Source: Bacteroidota bacterium (GTDB lineage Bacteria > Bacteroidota > Bacteroidia > Sphingobacteriales > Sphingobacteriaceae). Taken from it: a stretch of 36,621 nt of DNA. This document shows, in pieces, positions 22,354-29,477 of the stretch. The position numbers were made by a program, and so were the translations under genes. The stretch's first letter is position 1. Every line of letters begins with the position of its first letter. The stretch is taken from the NCBI GenBank assembly GCA_013288235.1, contig JABDCF010000033.1, forward strand, positions 1-36,621, written 5' to 3'. Under the pieces are notes generated by a model. It did no database searches. It had not been told where the DNA came from and saw only the letters and a list, made by a program, of their open reading frames with translations.

Positions 22354-25300
22354 TTAAAATGTTGTCTTGATGCCAAAAGCTATGGTCAGCGGTGGTTTTA
22401 AGGTATTTCCGCTATAGTAATAATCGGGATCGATATGGTCTTTATTGGCTGCCCAGATCAAGCCTAAATTACTGAGGTTAGTGTAAATCCTGAGTGTTTT
22501 AAATGGTAGCTTAGGGTGCTTTAGTTTAAGAAAATCATAGCTGGCTGTGATGTACTGCAATCGGATATGGTCGCCTTTCTCCACGAGCGGCTCAGAACCA
22601 AGGTAAAACGCATCACGGTTTACATCATCCGGGTAAACCATGGAAGGAACATAGGTGTGTAGTTCATCGCCGGGTTTCTGCCAGCGTAACGCAAAATCCG
22701 AATTGCCGATCCCATTATTGAACAGGTTGCCGTAATCTATGGAGGCTTTCCTGAAATAGTAACCAAGCTTATAGGTTACGTTCACGTCAAGGGTAAAATT
22801 GCTATAGGTGAACGTGTTTAATAATGAACCGAATTTGGTGGGTATAGCGGAACCGCTGTATTTTAAATCTGACAAAAGGCTGTTATTATAAAGGGCGCTG
22901 TAATCTTCACTGATCTGTCCGTTGATATAACCCCTCGGGTTTCCATTGGTGGGGTCAAGGCCGGCCGATTTAAAAGAAAAGATCGAATAAACAGGTTTTC
23001 CGACAACACCTGAAACAAAGGCGGTTTGGCTTACATAATTATTGCCGGGCAAATCCCCTAAATAATAGGCAGTTACTTTATCGTTGTAATAACTAAAATT
23101 GAGCGTTGTCCTCCATTTCAATTTTCCGGTTGTGTTCAGACTGTTAAGTATAATGTCCACGCCATTGCCTGACATAGCTGCCACGTTTTTTACCACGTAA
23201 AAATCTATTCCCGTAGTGTAATCAACGGGTGTCTGTCCAAAAAGGTCGCTGGCTTTTTTATGGTAATATTCCACCGATCCTGATAATCTGCGGTTAAAAG
23301 CGCTGAAATCTGCGGCGAGGTTTAACATGGCTACGGTTTCCCATTTCAAATCCGGGTTGGCGTATGTATTAAAGATAGCCTGCGGTGTTTGTGTGTACGG
23401 TGAGTTATTTAAATAGCTGATAGTGGACACCGCAGTTTGCGAAAGGTCAGCGTTACCGCTCAAGCCATAAGTTGCACGCAGCCTTAAATAAGGTAAGAAA
23501 CTTACTTTGTAAAAATTTTCTTTTGACACATCCCATGCAACCCCTGTTGATCCTAAAGGGTTCCATTTATTGTTTGTGTTTACGCCAAAAAGATTGGAGG
23601 CGTCCCTCCGGGCGCTGGCCGAAAATGTGTATTTGCCGTCGAGCGTATAGGCGGCGTTTGCAAACAGTGAAACGAAATGGTTGCTGGTACTTGTAAGGCT
23701 TTTGGTGTCCGGAATGAATTCTGAATCCCCGGTCACAAATTGCGGGTACGGGTTTGTCAGATCGACATTCCCGAAGGTCAATGTGTTCGGGTCATAGCCG
23801 TAGAAACTATTGGTATTGCCCGTGGTATTGACCTGCCTTAATTCGCCGCCTGCTATCGCGGTTACCCCGTTTTTCCCCCAGCTTTTGTCGAAATTAAATT
23901 GTCCCCGCAAATTTTGCGTTTCAATAAGCTGTTCGCTCAAATTCAGTATACCGCCAGCGGGAACAATGTTTGTTACATTCCCTGAACCGTCTATTTGCGT
24001 GAATTCGTTTATTAAGTTCCTGGTGCCATAACTGCCCACACCTTCATTGTCATTATTATTGCTGGTCTGACGCTCGTATTGATATTGGCCTGAGAAATTC
24101 AGGAAACTGAATATGGTATAAGTTGCCCCCAGGTTGGCGGTCATGTCCTGCAAAGTTGTTGTGTTACTGATGTTTTGATAGTCAGTCAATGGGTAATATT
24201 TCCAGTCCAGCAACCCGGGAGGTAGGGTTGCCAGATACGACAAGCTATAATCTTTCGCCACAGGCAATGCATTCCCGTTTCCATCTGCAAATTGTGCATA
24301 GGGATATAAGCCGCCATTATAAGAAGTAATACTGCCGTAACCTGGTTTCCCGGCTGTAGTCGTGCTTTGCGTGTAATAGACAGATGTGCTGACCTGGAAA
24401 TTTTTAAGGGGTTTAAAGTTGTCCTGGAAATGCAGGTTTATCCTGTCATATCCCCCGTCCAGGTTATCTATGTCATCATCGTAGCCGCTTGAAAACAACC
24501 AGGACTGATTATCAGACCCGCCTTTCAGGCTGATGGCATATTGCTGGTTTTTGCTTTGCTGGTAAAAGTATTTGTTAAAGTCATTTCTTACATCTATGTT
24601 CCGGAGCGCGTTGATTTGGGCATTTGCACTTCCTGCGCTTATGGTACCATTGCGTTCTGCATTAAGCAATTCTACTACCGGCGTTAAATTAGGATGGGCT
24701 GGATCAGCTATCCTGCTGTCGTAAAATCCATTATTAAACAGCACTTGTTCCACATTGATATAATCGTTTGAGGACATTTGATGGATATAATCCAGGTTGG
24801 GTTTTTCGCCGATGGTAAGATTGGCATTAAAATCGATCGCCAGCGGCTGGTTATACTTTGCTTTCTTTGTCGTAATTACAATTACCCCATTGCCGGCCCT
24901 GGTGCCCCAAATAGAAGCAGCTGCGGCGTCTTTTAAAATAGTGACACTTTCCACGTCGTTGGGATTAATGTTCGTAATATCTCCCTCGTACGGGAAATTA
25001 TCTACGACGATCAATGGCGCAGTAGGGCCGTTGATGGTGCTTAAACCGCGTATCTCAATTTGCGGTGTCGCGCTCGTCGTGCGATCAAAGAACAGGCCGC
25101 TTGCTATTGATTCCAGCCGGGAAAGGATATCGGTGCTGACCTGTTGATTTAAAAGGTTATTGTTCAATTGGGTAAAAGAACCGGTAGCGCGTTCTTTTGG
25201 CAGCGTTTGATAACCGGTAGAAACCAAAACTTCCTGTAAAGAAGTCACACCCGGTTTAAGTGTTACCTGGAGTTTTGTCAGCGCTGTAAGGTTAGTGAGG

Positions 25301-25548
25301 TACAGTCGCATTGTTTCAAAACCCACGGCACTAACCGAAAGGCTGTCTGGTAGCCCGGCGGCAGGGATTTCAAATTGGCCGAAATCGTTTGTAGTGGTTT
25401 GGGTTTTGGCTTTCAATAATTTAATGGTTGCGCCAGGAATGGTTTCACCTGATAAGGCGCCAACAACCCGGCCGCTGATCTTTTGCTGTCCAAAAAGGCG
25501 CAGTGACAACAGGGCTAAAAAAAGGCATATTGGTACTTTTAGTTTCAT
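22354..25548 (-). CDS. SusC/RagA-family TonB-dependent transporter
   Basis: 1064 aa, a normal length. Signal peptide about residues 1-20; carboxypeptidase-regulatory-like domain at about 22-100 (KISGRVVGALSGETIPGATI); a plug domain with LQEVLVSTGYQTLPKERATG, IEIRGLSTINGPTAPLIVVD, and ESVTILKDAAAASIWGTRAG with NGVIVITTKK, all SusC signatures; then the 22-strand barrel ending in an aromatic Phe (AFGIKTTF). It imports ligands bound by SusD using TonB energy. It lies between a TlpA redoxin gene and susD in one operon. The nearby LanB locus makes peptide import or export conceivable, but that is inference. Confidence 0.95.
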   Translation of the reverse strand: MKLKVPICLFLALLSLRLFGQQKISGRVVGALSGETIPGATIKLLKAKTQTTTNDFGQFEIPAAGLPDSLSVSAVGFETMRLYLTNLTALTKLQVTLKPGVTSLQEVLVSTGYQTLPKERATGSFTQLNNNLLNQQVSTDILSRLESIASGLFFDRTTSATPQIEIRGLSTINGPTAPLIVVDNFPYEGDITNINPNDVESVTILKDAAAASIWGTRAGNGVIVITTKKAKYNQPLAIDFNANLTIGEKPNLDYIHQMSSNDYINVEQVLFNNGFYDSRIADPAHPNLTPVVELLNAERNGTISAGSANAQINALRNIDVRNDFNKYFYQQSKNQQYAISLKGGSDNQSWLFSSGYDDDIDNLDGGYDRINLHFQDNFKPLKNFQVSTSVYYTQSTTTAGKPGYGSITSYNGGLYPYAQFADGNGNALPVAKDYSLSYLATLPPGLLDWKYYPLTDYQNISNTTTLQDMTANLGATYTIFSFLNFSGQYQYERQTSNNNDNEGVGSYGTRNLINEFTQIDGSGNVTNIVPAGGILNLSEQLIETQNLRGQFNFDKSWGKNGVTAIAGGELRQVNTTGNTNSFYGYDPNTLTFGNVDLTNPYPQFVTGDSEFIPDTKSLTSTSNHFVSLFANAAYTLDGKYTFSASARRDASNLFGVNTNNKWNPLGSTGVAWDVSKENFYKVSFLPYLRLRATYGLSGNADLSQTAVSTISYLNNSPYTQTPQAIFNTYANPDLKWETVAMLNLAADFSAFNRRLSGSVEYYHKKASDLFGQTPVDYTTGIDFYVVKNVAAMSGNGVDIILNSLNTTGKLKWRTTLNFSYYNDKVTAYYLGDLPGNNYVSQTAFVSGVVGKPVYSIFSFKSAGLDPTNGNPRGYINGQISEDYSALYNNSLLSDLKYSGSAIPTKFGSLLNTFTYSNFTLDVNVTYKLGYYFRKASIDYGNLFNNGIGNSDFALRWQKPGDELHTYVPSMVYPDDVNRDAFYLGSEPLVEKGDHIRLQYITASYDFLKLKHPKLPFKTLRIYTNLSNLGLIWAANKDHIDPDYYYSGNTLKPPLTIAFGIKTTF

Positions 25549-25588
25549 AAAATGGAGAATTTGGTTTGTATGGTTTAAGATTTTGTGA

Positions 25589-26881
25589 TCATTTGTCTTT
25601 AATGACGAGCATATCTACATTTCTATAAGCTGCATAAAGCTTGAGTCCGTAGGCGTCCAGTTCCTTTTTCAATGTAATGACATCCTTCACCGGGCCTTGA
25701 AATAGGAGGTCAACATTGCCGGTGTACCCGGTTTGATCAAGGACTACCGCGTTGCTGCTGATCTTATTAATATAAATGCATAGGTTAAAAAGGGTGGAAT
25801 TGATCATCCTGGGCTTTAAATCGTCGCCCAGGGCATCGGTATAGGCGCCGCCTTTGGAACGGATCAAATCGTTCCGGCCTGTTTTTTTTAAGATCCAGCA
25901 GGAAACTTTCCGTTTTTCTATCTGGGCATTATAGGGCGTATACCTGTTCAGGTCATCGAGCACATCATCGTATAAATGGCTCATCCGGTTGGCGGGGATT
26001 ATAAGTTCGTAACTGTAGAAGTTTTCCCTTTCCCAATCCTGTTTTTTTTGCCTGGAAAAGGTATAAGAGAGTTTAGAGGGGTCTTTAACTTCTATTATCA
26101 GCCTGTTATCGCCGATGCCGGGTATTTTGGCGTAGACGATGCTTTGGTACATGCTCAACAGGCTGCGGTCATGAAGGATAATACCGCGGGTGGTATCGTT
26201 TATAATGCGCATACCACCGTTGCCGATGCCGTCTATTTTCCCTTTTAAAAGGATGCTGAACTGTTGTAAATGGTCCATCGGGAGGTTTTTAACAGTATAC
26301 AGCGGCCGCCTGGGGTCAAAATCGTCCTTCCCATATAAGGGCGCCTTGTTACGTTTCAAAAATCGGTTGATGTTTTCCCGCGTCAATTCTTCGGCAGCAG
26401 TGAAGGCCCTGACTATGCCTTCCTGGTCAATCCATACGTAATGGGGAATGGTGAAATGGGGGAACATACGGTCGAGCACGGTGTCGGTAACAACCGAAGG
26501 TATGCTGAATTTTATACCTCCGGTCTGATCAAATCTTTGAATGGTGTTGAGCGCCTTGTCCCTTGTGTCCTTTGTATCTAAAGCGTCTACTAACAAAATT
26601 TGAAGATCATTTTTGTATTCTTTCTGGAGGCTGTCGGCAAGGGGGAAATGGCTGAGGCAGGAACTGCACCAGGTGGCCCAGAAGTCAAGGATCAGCAGCT
26701 TGCCTTTAAAATCGGAAATCCGTAAAGACTTTGATGGGTAATTAATAACCGGCCCGATCTCCATATCGGGTACCTTGTCGCCTATTTTTACTGGAGTTTT
26801 GGAATAACTTATATTGGTATCCTGTCCGAAGCCCCGAAAAATTGGGCATAGCAGTAGCAGGAAGCATATTTTTAGCTTCAT
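25589..26881 (-). CDS. TlpA-like thioredoxin-fold protein with DUF3738-like C-terminal domain
   Basis: 430 aa with signal peptide (MKLKICFLLLLCPIFRGFGQ). A TlpA/redoxin domain at about 33-175 carries the active site FWATWCSSCLSHFP and the cis-Pro loop FTIPHYVWID. The second half (about 190-430) resembles DUF3738 in its end: KPRMINSTLFNLCIYINKIS, then a DQTGYTGNVDLLF segment and a final MLVIKD. The protein is probably a periplasmic thiol-disulfide reductase linked to the neighbouring SusC/SusD system. It lies 40 bases upstream of susC in the same operon. The CSSC active site differs from the common CxPC (Ser replaces Pro), which usually raises reducing power. Confidence 0.88.
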   Translation of the reverse strand: MKLKICFLLLLCPIFRGFGQDTNISYSKTPVKIGDKVPDMEIGPVINYPSKSLRISDFKGKLLILDFWATWCSSCLSHFPLADSLQKEYKNDLQILLVDALDTKDTRDKALNTIQRFDQTGGIKFSIPSVVTDTVLDRMFPHFTIPHYVWIDQEGIVRAFTAAEELTRENINRFLKRNKAPLYGKDDFDPRRPLYTVKNLPMDHLQQFSILLKGKIDGIGNGGMRIINDTTRGIILHDRSLLSMYQSIVYAKIPGIGDNRLIIEVKDPSKLSYTFSRQKKQDWERENFYSYELIIPANRMSHLYDDVLDDLNRYTPYNAQIEKRKVSCWILKKTGRNDLIRSKGGAYTDALGDDLKPRMINSTLFNLCIYINKISSNAVVLDQTGYTGNVDLLFQGPVKDVITLKKELDAYGLKLYAAYRNVDMLVIKDK

Positions 26882-26906
26882 TTTAATAGATTAAAACATG
26901 AAAAAA

Positions 26907-27188
26907 TTAAAACTGCGCCATAACGGGAGGGTTTGTTATCCTGCCGCCTTCGTTTAAAGTATACACGGCAGCAACCAGGTCATTAAGGTCATCAAAGAGT
27001 GCGGCAATTTCTGTTTCCTTTACGCTTGAACCGTCCTGCTGTTTGGGGCCGTTGACGGCATAGCCGCGGAACGTTTCCCATAATAAACTTTCGACCGAAC
27101 CGGGGCTGTGTGTATTAAAAAACGCGTGCAGTATTTCATGCGGTGCTTTTTTATTACGGCGGTGCTTTTTGGTGGTCTTTGGTTTCAT
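26907..27188 (-). CDS. Small conserved hypothetical protein, first gene of SusCD operon
   Basis: 93 aa. It has a very basic N-terminus (KPKTTKKHRRNKKAP), then a helical segment HEILHAFFNTHSPGSVESLL and WETFRGYAVNG, ending PPVMAQF. There is no signal peptide or membrane helix. It precedes the redoxin gene by 25 bases and so heads the operon redoxin-susC-susD. Proteins of this kind appear with SusCD/TlpA loci in Sphingobacteriaceae, to my recollection, without a known role. Confidence 0.65.
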   Translation of the reverse strand: MKPKTTKKHRRNKKAPHEILHAFFNTHSPGSVESLLWETFRGYAVNGPKQQDGSSVKETEIAALFDDLNDLVAAVYTLNEGGRITNPPVMAQF

Positions 27189-27246
27189 ATATATTGGTTA
27201 GCAGTTTAGGCCTGGTTTGGTTTGTCCCTGTTATGGCAAAAATAAG

Positions 27247-27293
27247 CGGCAGCCCCGGAAATGATTTAACTATTAACCGATTTGGGGCTGCCG
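27247..27293 (-). terminator. Hairpin terminator after the 45-codon small gene
   Basis: CGGCAGCCCC (27247-27256) and GGGGCTGCCG (27284-27293) are exact 10-base complements with a 27-base loop. On the minus strand the stem is followed by CTTATTTTTG, so it can end transcription coming from the small gene and RNA region to its right and insulate the 27188 operon. Confidence 0.65.
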
Positions 27294-27305
27294 GTTGTTT
27301 AATGG

Positions 27306-27443
27306 TCATTCGGGGGATTTGATAATGTTCTTAAGTAGTGTTTTGAAGGAAAAAAGAGGGGTTAGTACAACAAGATAAATGACTTCCCATACCGGCAAAG
27401 AAGTCATTTTTATAAAAAAAGTATCTATGATTTGTGCTTCCAT
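27306..27443 (-). CDS. 45-aa hydrophobic small protein, candidate membrane peptide
   Basis: The frame begins MEAQIIDTFFIKMTSLPVWE, continues VIYLVVLTPLFSFKTLL and ends KNIIKSPE. Residues about 17-33 form one hydrophobic membrane-spanning helix, and the tail is basic. Size and layout are those of small inner-membrane peptides such as type I toxins. It lies directly downstream, on the same strand, of a strongly structured region (27494-27683) and is followed by a hairpin terminator (27247-27293). A 10-base inverted repeat sits within its coding sequence. Whether it is translated is uncertain. Confidence 0.4.
   Translation of the reverse strand: MEAQIIDTFFIKMTSLPVWEVIYLVVLTPLFSFKTLLKNIIKSPE
27378..27409. 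repeat. 10-bp inverted repeat inside the small ORF
   Basis: AAATGACTTC (27378-27387) and GAAGTCATTT (27400-27409) are exact complements with a 12-base loop. On the plus strand the stem is followed by TTATAAAA; on the minus strand by ATC. It may be a terminator for plus-strand transcription or an element limiting translation of the small ORF. Confidence 0.5.
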
Positions 27444-27493
27444 TGTTTGTGTTTTGAAAATATCAAAACCTCAAACCAATTAGTAGAAGCATA

Positions 27494-27720
27494 CTCCCGA
27501 AGGAGCCGGGCACTACTTTTTGATTATCCGCGCAATGGACCGCTTAGGACGGCGCTGTCAATGACAGCTACTACCGAAGTAGAACCAGGAAACAACCGCA
27601 AGTAGGCCCGGATCCCTAGGTTAATAGGTTTCCGGACGCTCACTTACTCCTCTTGTTTCCTTTAAGTTCCTAAGCTTGCGCGGATTCGAGGCTCTTTGTG
27701 AGCACCTTAATATTTTTGGT
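27494..27720 (-). ncRNA. Candidate structured RNA of unknown family
   Basis: Several exact complementary arms nest inside one another: 27528-27535 with 27676-27683 (8 pairs), 27542-27549 with 27668-27675 (8 pairs) and 27587-27595 with 27653-27661 (9 pairs). Local hairpins lie at 27554-27568 (GCTGTC/GACAGC), 27571-27582 and 27494-27505. Read on the minus strand, the last two are CTAC-TTCG-GTAG and CTCC-TTCG-GGAG, both with the very stable C(UUCG)G loop, which points to the minus strand as the RNA. A TAAATTTG -7 box lies just upstream at 27725-27732. I compared it mentally with tmRNA, RNase P, 6S, SRP and group II domain V and saw no match. The ends are approximate. Confidence 0.55.
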
Positions 27721-27724
27721 GCTG

Positions 27725-27732
27725 CAAATTTA
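27725..27732 (-). promoter_or_regulatory. Putative -7 box for the structured RNA
   Basis: On the minus strand TAAATTTG matches the TAnnTTTG consensus; no clear TTTG is found at the -33 distance. An AGCACC/GGTGCT hairpin follows immediately downstream. Confidence 0.35.
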
Positions 27733-27733
27733 T

Positions 27734-27781
27734 CATTTGATATCTATATCATGTGCTTTTCTTTAGTTTACATATCAAATG
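27734..27781. promoter_or_regulatory. Long-spaced inverted repeat, possible operator
   Basis: CATTTGATAT (27734-27743) and ATATCAAATG (27772-27781) are exact inverted copies separated by 28 bases, in the divergent region between the structured RNA (minus) and the HTH-like gene at 27885 (plus). The arms could bind two dimers of a regulator. Confidence 0.4.
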
Positions 27782-27826
27782 TAAATAAAAAATTATTAAT
27801 AACAAATTAAAGTTTACGATTAGTTC

Positions 27827-27842
27827 TTATCTGAACAGATAA
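27827..27842. promoter_or_regulatory. Palindrome upstream of the HTH-like gene
   Basis: TTATCTG-AA-CAGATAA is a perfect 7-base-arm palindrome 42 bases before the ATG at 27885. Its place suggests an operator for autoregulation by that gene product. Confidence 0.45.
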
Positions 27843-27884
27843 AATAAACAATTATTCATATTAGATAAGTTTAAGCATATCAAT

Positions 27885-28223
27885 ATGGCGAATTGGGATA
27901 TTTTGAAGGATGAATACGCAAACAATTTAGATCCAAATTTTGAAGATATTCAATCACTCTTTTTATCCGGGAAGATAAATAAAATGTATCAACTCGTAAA
28001 AAGAAGTCCTACAAAAGTCAGCAAATTATTAGGAATCAACTATGAGGCGTATCATAGTAAATTACAGAATCCAGAAAAATTCACAATATTTCATATCAAT
28101 ATTATGGCATACGCGTTTCGAATTGATCCTGATATTATTCTTAACGTAATCCAGAAAGAGATTAAAGATAAAGTAAAAGTCAAAGTGAAAAAGTTTGAAC
28201 AAAAAAAAATGATTAAAGATTGA
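27885..28223 (+). CDS. Small HTH-like protein, putative regulator
   Basis: 112 aa. Residues about 29-90 (SGKINKMYQLVKRSPTKVSK, LLGINYEAYHSKLQNPEKFT, then IFHINIMAYAFRIDPDIIL) resemble a Cro/C1-type helix-turn-helix: a helix, the LLGINYEAYHSKLQNP turn and recognition helix, and a helix equivalent to the LxxIAxxLxID of XRE proteins. The C-terminal tail is Lys-rich (KDKVKVKVKKFEQKKM). It is strongly AT-rich and preceded by two palindromic sites; a strong terminator follows. It may regulate itself or the structured RNA locus on the other side. Confidence 0.6.
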   Translation: MANWDILKDEYANNLDPNFEDIQSLFLSGKINKMYQLVKRSPTKVSKLLGINYEAYHSKLQNPEKFTIFHINIMAYAFRIDPDIILNVIQKEIKDKVKVKVKKFEQKKMIKD

Positions 28224-28249
28224 AACACCATTTTCTCTCAATTAAAAAT

Positions 28250-28279
28250 AAAAGTCTCTGTATCGCTACAGAGACTTTT
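28250..28279. terminator. Strong bidirectional terminator hairpin
   Basis: AAAAGTCTCTGTA, loop TCGC and TACAGAGACTTTT form a perfect 13-pair stem. It lies 27 bases after the HTH-like gene stop and faces the Rpn-like fragment from the other side, so it suits both convergent units. Confidence 0.9.
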
Positions 28280-28306
28280 AAGCATTGGAGTAATATTTTA
28301 TATTAA

Positions 28307-28456
28307 TTATAACTTTTCAATTTCTTCAATAGAAAGTTTAGTAAACTTGGCTATTTGAGTACTGATACACCATACTTTTTCATTTCGATGGCATGCCCTT
28401 GCTTCTTTCAGTTTGCCTTTTTCAAGGCTTTTTCTATTGCCTTTCTCCGCCTTCTT
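28307..28456 (-). pseudogene. C-terminal remnant of an Rpn-family PD-(D/E)XK nuclease, cut by IS
   Basis: Directly outside the left end of the IS element, the minus strand has an open frame reading KKAEKGNRKSLEKGKLKEAR and ending IAKFTKLSIEEIEKL at a TAA. The ending (helical, repeated Lys/Glu, then an IAKxTxLSIEEIEKL motif) is the typical C-terminus of Rpn recombination-promoting nucleases, also annotated as PD-(D/E)XK transposase family. The N-terminal nuclease domain is not found on the other side of the element, so insertion was followed by loss, or came with a truncated copy. It is presumably non-functional. Confidence 0.65.
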
Positions 28457-28472
28457 TAAGAAACTGTTTAAA
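28457..28472 (+). repeat. IS terminal inverted repeat, left
   Basis: TAAGAAACTGTTTAAA, exact reverse complement of 29304-29319. It abuts the Rpn-like gene remnant. Confidence 0.85.
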
Positions 28473-29244
28473 TTTTGTTCAGTAATAATTTTATGGAGGC
28501 CAAATAAATCATGGCTTGTGAAGATTCCATCAGGAACTCAAAATCCTTGCTTAATCGCCTAAAGTTTTCAAACCATGAGATTGTCCTTTCGATGATCCAT
28601 CTTTTAGGGCTTACTTTCCCTTGGGTCATATCTTTAATTTGGGGGGATATTTTCAATTCATAGTTGTGCTTTCGTTTTACCGTTTCTATTAATTGTCCTT
28701 GATATCCACAATCTGCATAAACAATTTTGACACCATATATGCTTTCTTTGAGATTTTTTAAGGTTAGATCAGCACCCTTGCTATCGTGGATTTTAGCCGG
28801 ATGAACAATATTACTTACTATATTACCCATCGTATCTACCACCAGATGCCGTTTACGGCCATTGATCTTTTTATTGCCATCTACACCTCTGAACCCGCCT
28901 TTACGAGTGGTCTTAACAGATTGACTGTCAATAATTACTACTGAACATTGTGCGTTCTTTCCCGCTAGTCTTCTGACCTTCTCTCTCAGCATAGTATTGA
29001 TTTGATCAAATAATTCCGTATCACGCCAGTTCGCAAAATAATAGTAAACCAACTCCCACTTAGGATAACTATCCGGCAACATTCGCCATTGACACCCCGT
29101 TCTTAGCAGATAAAATATCGCATCAAATATTTCACGGAGCGAGTGTTTTCTTTTTCGGTTTGGTGCTGTTAAATATTTTTCTATTATTTGCCACTGGGCA
29201 TCGCTTAATCTCTCTGTTTTCATTGATTTGTCTTGCAATTTCAA
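28468..29244 (-). CDS. IS5-family DDE transposase
   Basis: 258 aa; a start at 29223 (MKTERLSDAQWQIIEKYL) is also plausible and would remove seven residues. The N-terminal segment LSDAQWQIIEKYL with LREIFDAIFYLLRTGCQWRM is the DUF4096-type DNA-binding part of IS5 transposases. The DDE catalytic residues sit in VVIIDSQSVKTT (first Asp), YADCGYQGQ (second Asp) and ERTISWFENFRRLSKD (Glu in the Y/R-(2)-R-(3)-E-like signature). HLVVDTMGNI is another family landmark. It is intact in one frame, with no programmed frameshift needed, so the element may still move. Confidence 0.93.
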   Translation of the reverse strand: MKLQDKSMKTERLSDAQWQIIEKYLTAPNRKRKHSLREIFDAIFYLLRTGCQWRMLPDSYPKWELVYYYFANWRDTELFDQINTMLREKVRRLAGKNAQCSVVIIDSQSVKTTRKGGFRGVDGNKKINGRKRHLVVDTMGNIVSNIVHPAKIHDSKGADLTLKNLKESIYGVKIVYADCGYQGQLIETVKRKHNYELKISPQIKDMTQGKVSPKRWIIERTISWFENFRRLSKDFEFLMESSQAMIYLASIKLLLNKI

Positions 29245-29303
29245 ACCAATAGTTTTCAGCAGTTTTTTTGCGATGCTTTTTATAAACTTCCTAACATTAC
29301 ATT

Positions 29304-29319
29304 TTTAAACAGTTTCTTA
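29304..29319 (-). repeat. IS terminal inverted repeat, right
   Basis: TTTAAACAGTTTCTTA, exact reverse complement of 28457-28472, lying about 60 bases upstream of the transposase start. It ends 17 bases before a pair of operator-like palindromes. Confidence 0.85.
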
Positions 29320-29336
29320 TATATTACAATTAAAAA

Positions 29337-29367
29337 ACTATTTATAGTTTTTTATACTATTTATAGT
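29337..29367. promoter_or_regulatory. Two identical palindromes, candidate operators of the XRE gene
   Basis: ACTATTTATAGT occurs at 29337-29348 and 29356-29367, centre to centre 19 bases (near two helical turns). The first is part of a longer palindrome with 10-base arms (AAAAAACTAT / ATAGTTTTTT). They lie 110-140 bases upstream of the XRE-type gene at 29478, like tandem repressor operators. Confidence 0.55.
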
Positions 29368-29415
29368 ATAATTTGCTATTAATTAAAGTATTTTAGGTGC
29401 ATTAATAGAATTTTA

Positions 29416-29442
29416 TTGTACTGTTTAAGCTATGTATATTTG
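29416..29442 (+). promoter_or_regulatory. Putative promoter of the XRE-type gene
   Basis: TTG (29416-29418), a 16-base spacer and TATATTTG (29435-29442), a full match to TAnnTTTG and the same layout as the promoter at 1619-1646. The original ATG is 35 bases downstream. Confidence 0.55.
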
Positions 29443-29477
29443 TAAATACAGGCAATTACACTTCGGTAAGAAACAAT

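Larger units (their letters stand above)
28457..29319 (-). mobile_element. IS5-family insertion sequence, complete
   Basis: The 863-base element is bounded by exact 16-base terminal inverted repeats (TAAGAAACTGTTTAAA at 28457-28472 and its complement at 29304-29319). It holds one intact transposase gene in minus orientation. Target duplication could not be fixed: the flanks read CTT before and TAT after, so either none is left or the exact ends differ by a base or two. The transposase stop codon is inside the left terminal repeat. Confidence 0.88.

Noticed and set aside
27494..27720. The structured region as tmRNA, RNase P RNA, 6S RNA, SRP RNA or group II intron domain.
   Set aside because: None of the signature sequences of these families could be found, and no reverse transcriptase or intron-encoded protein is nearby.
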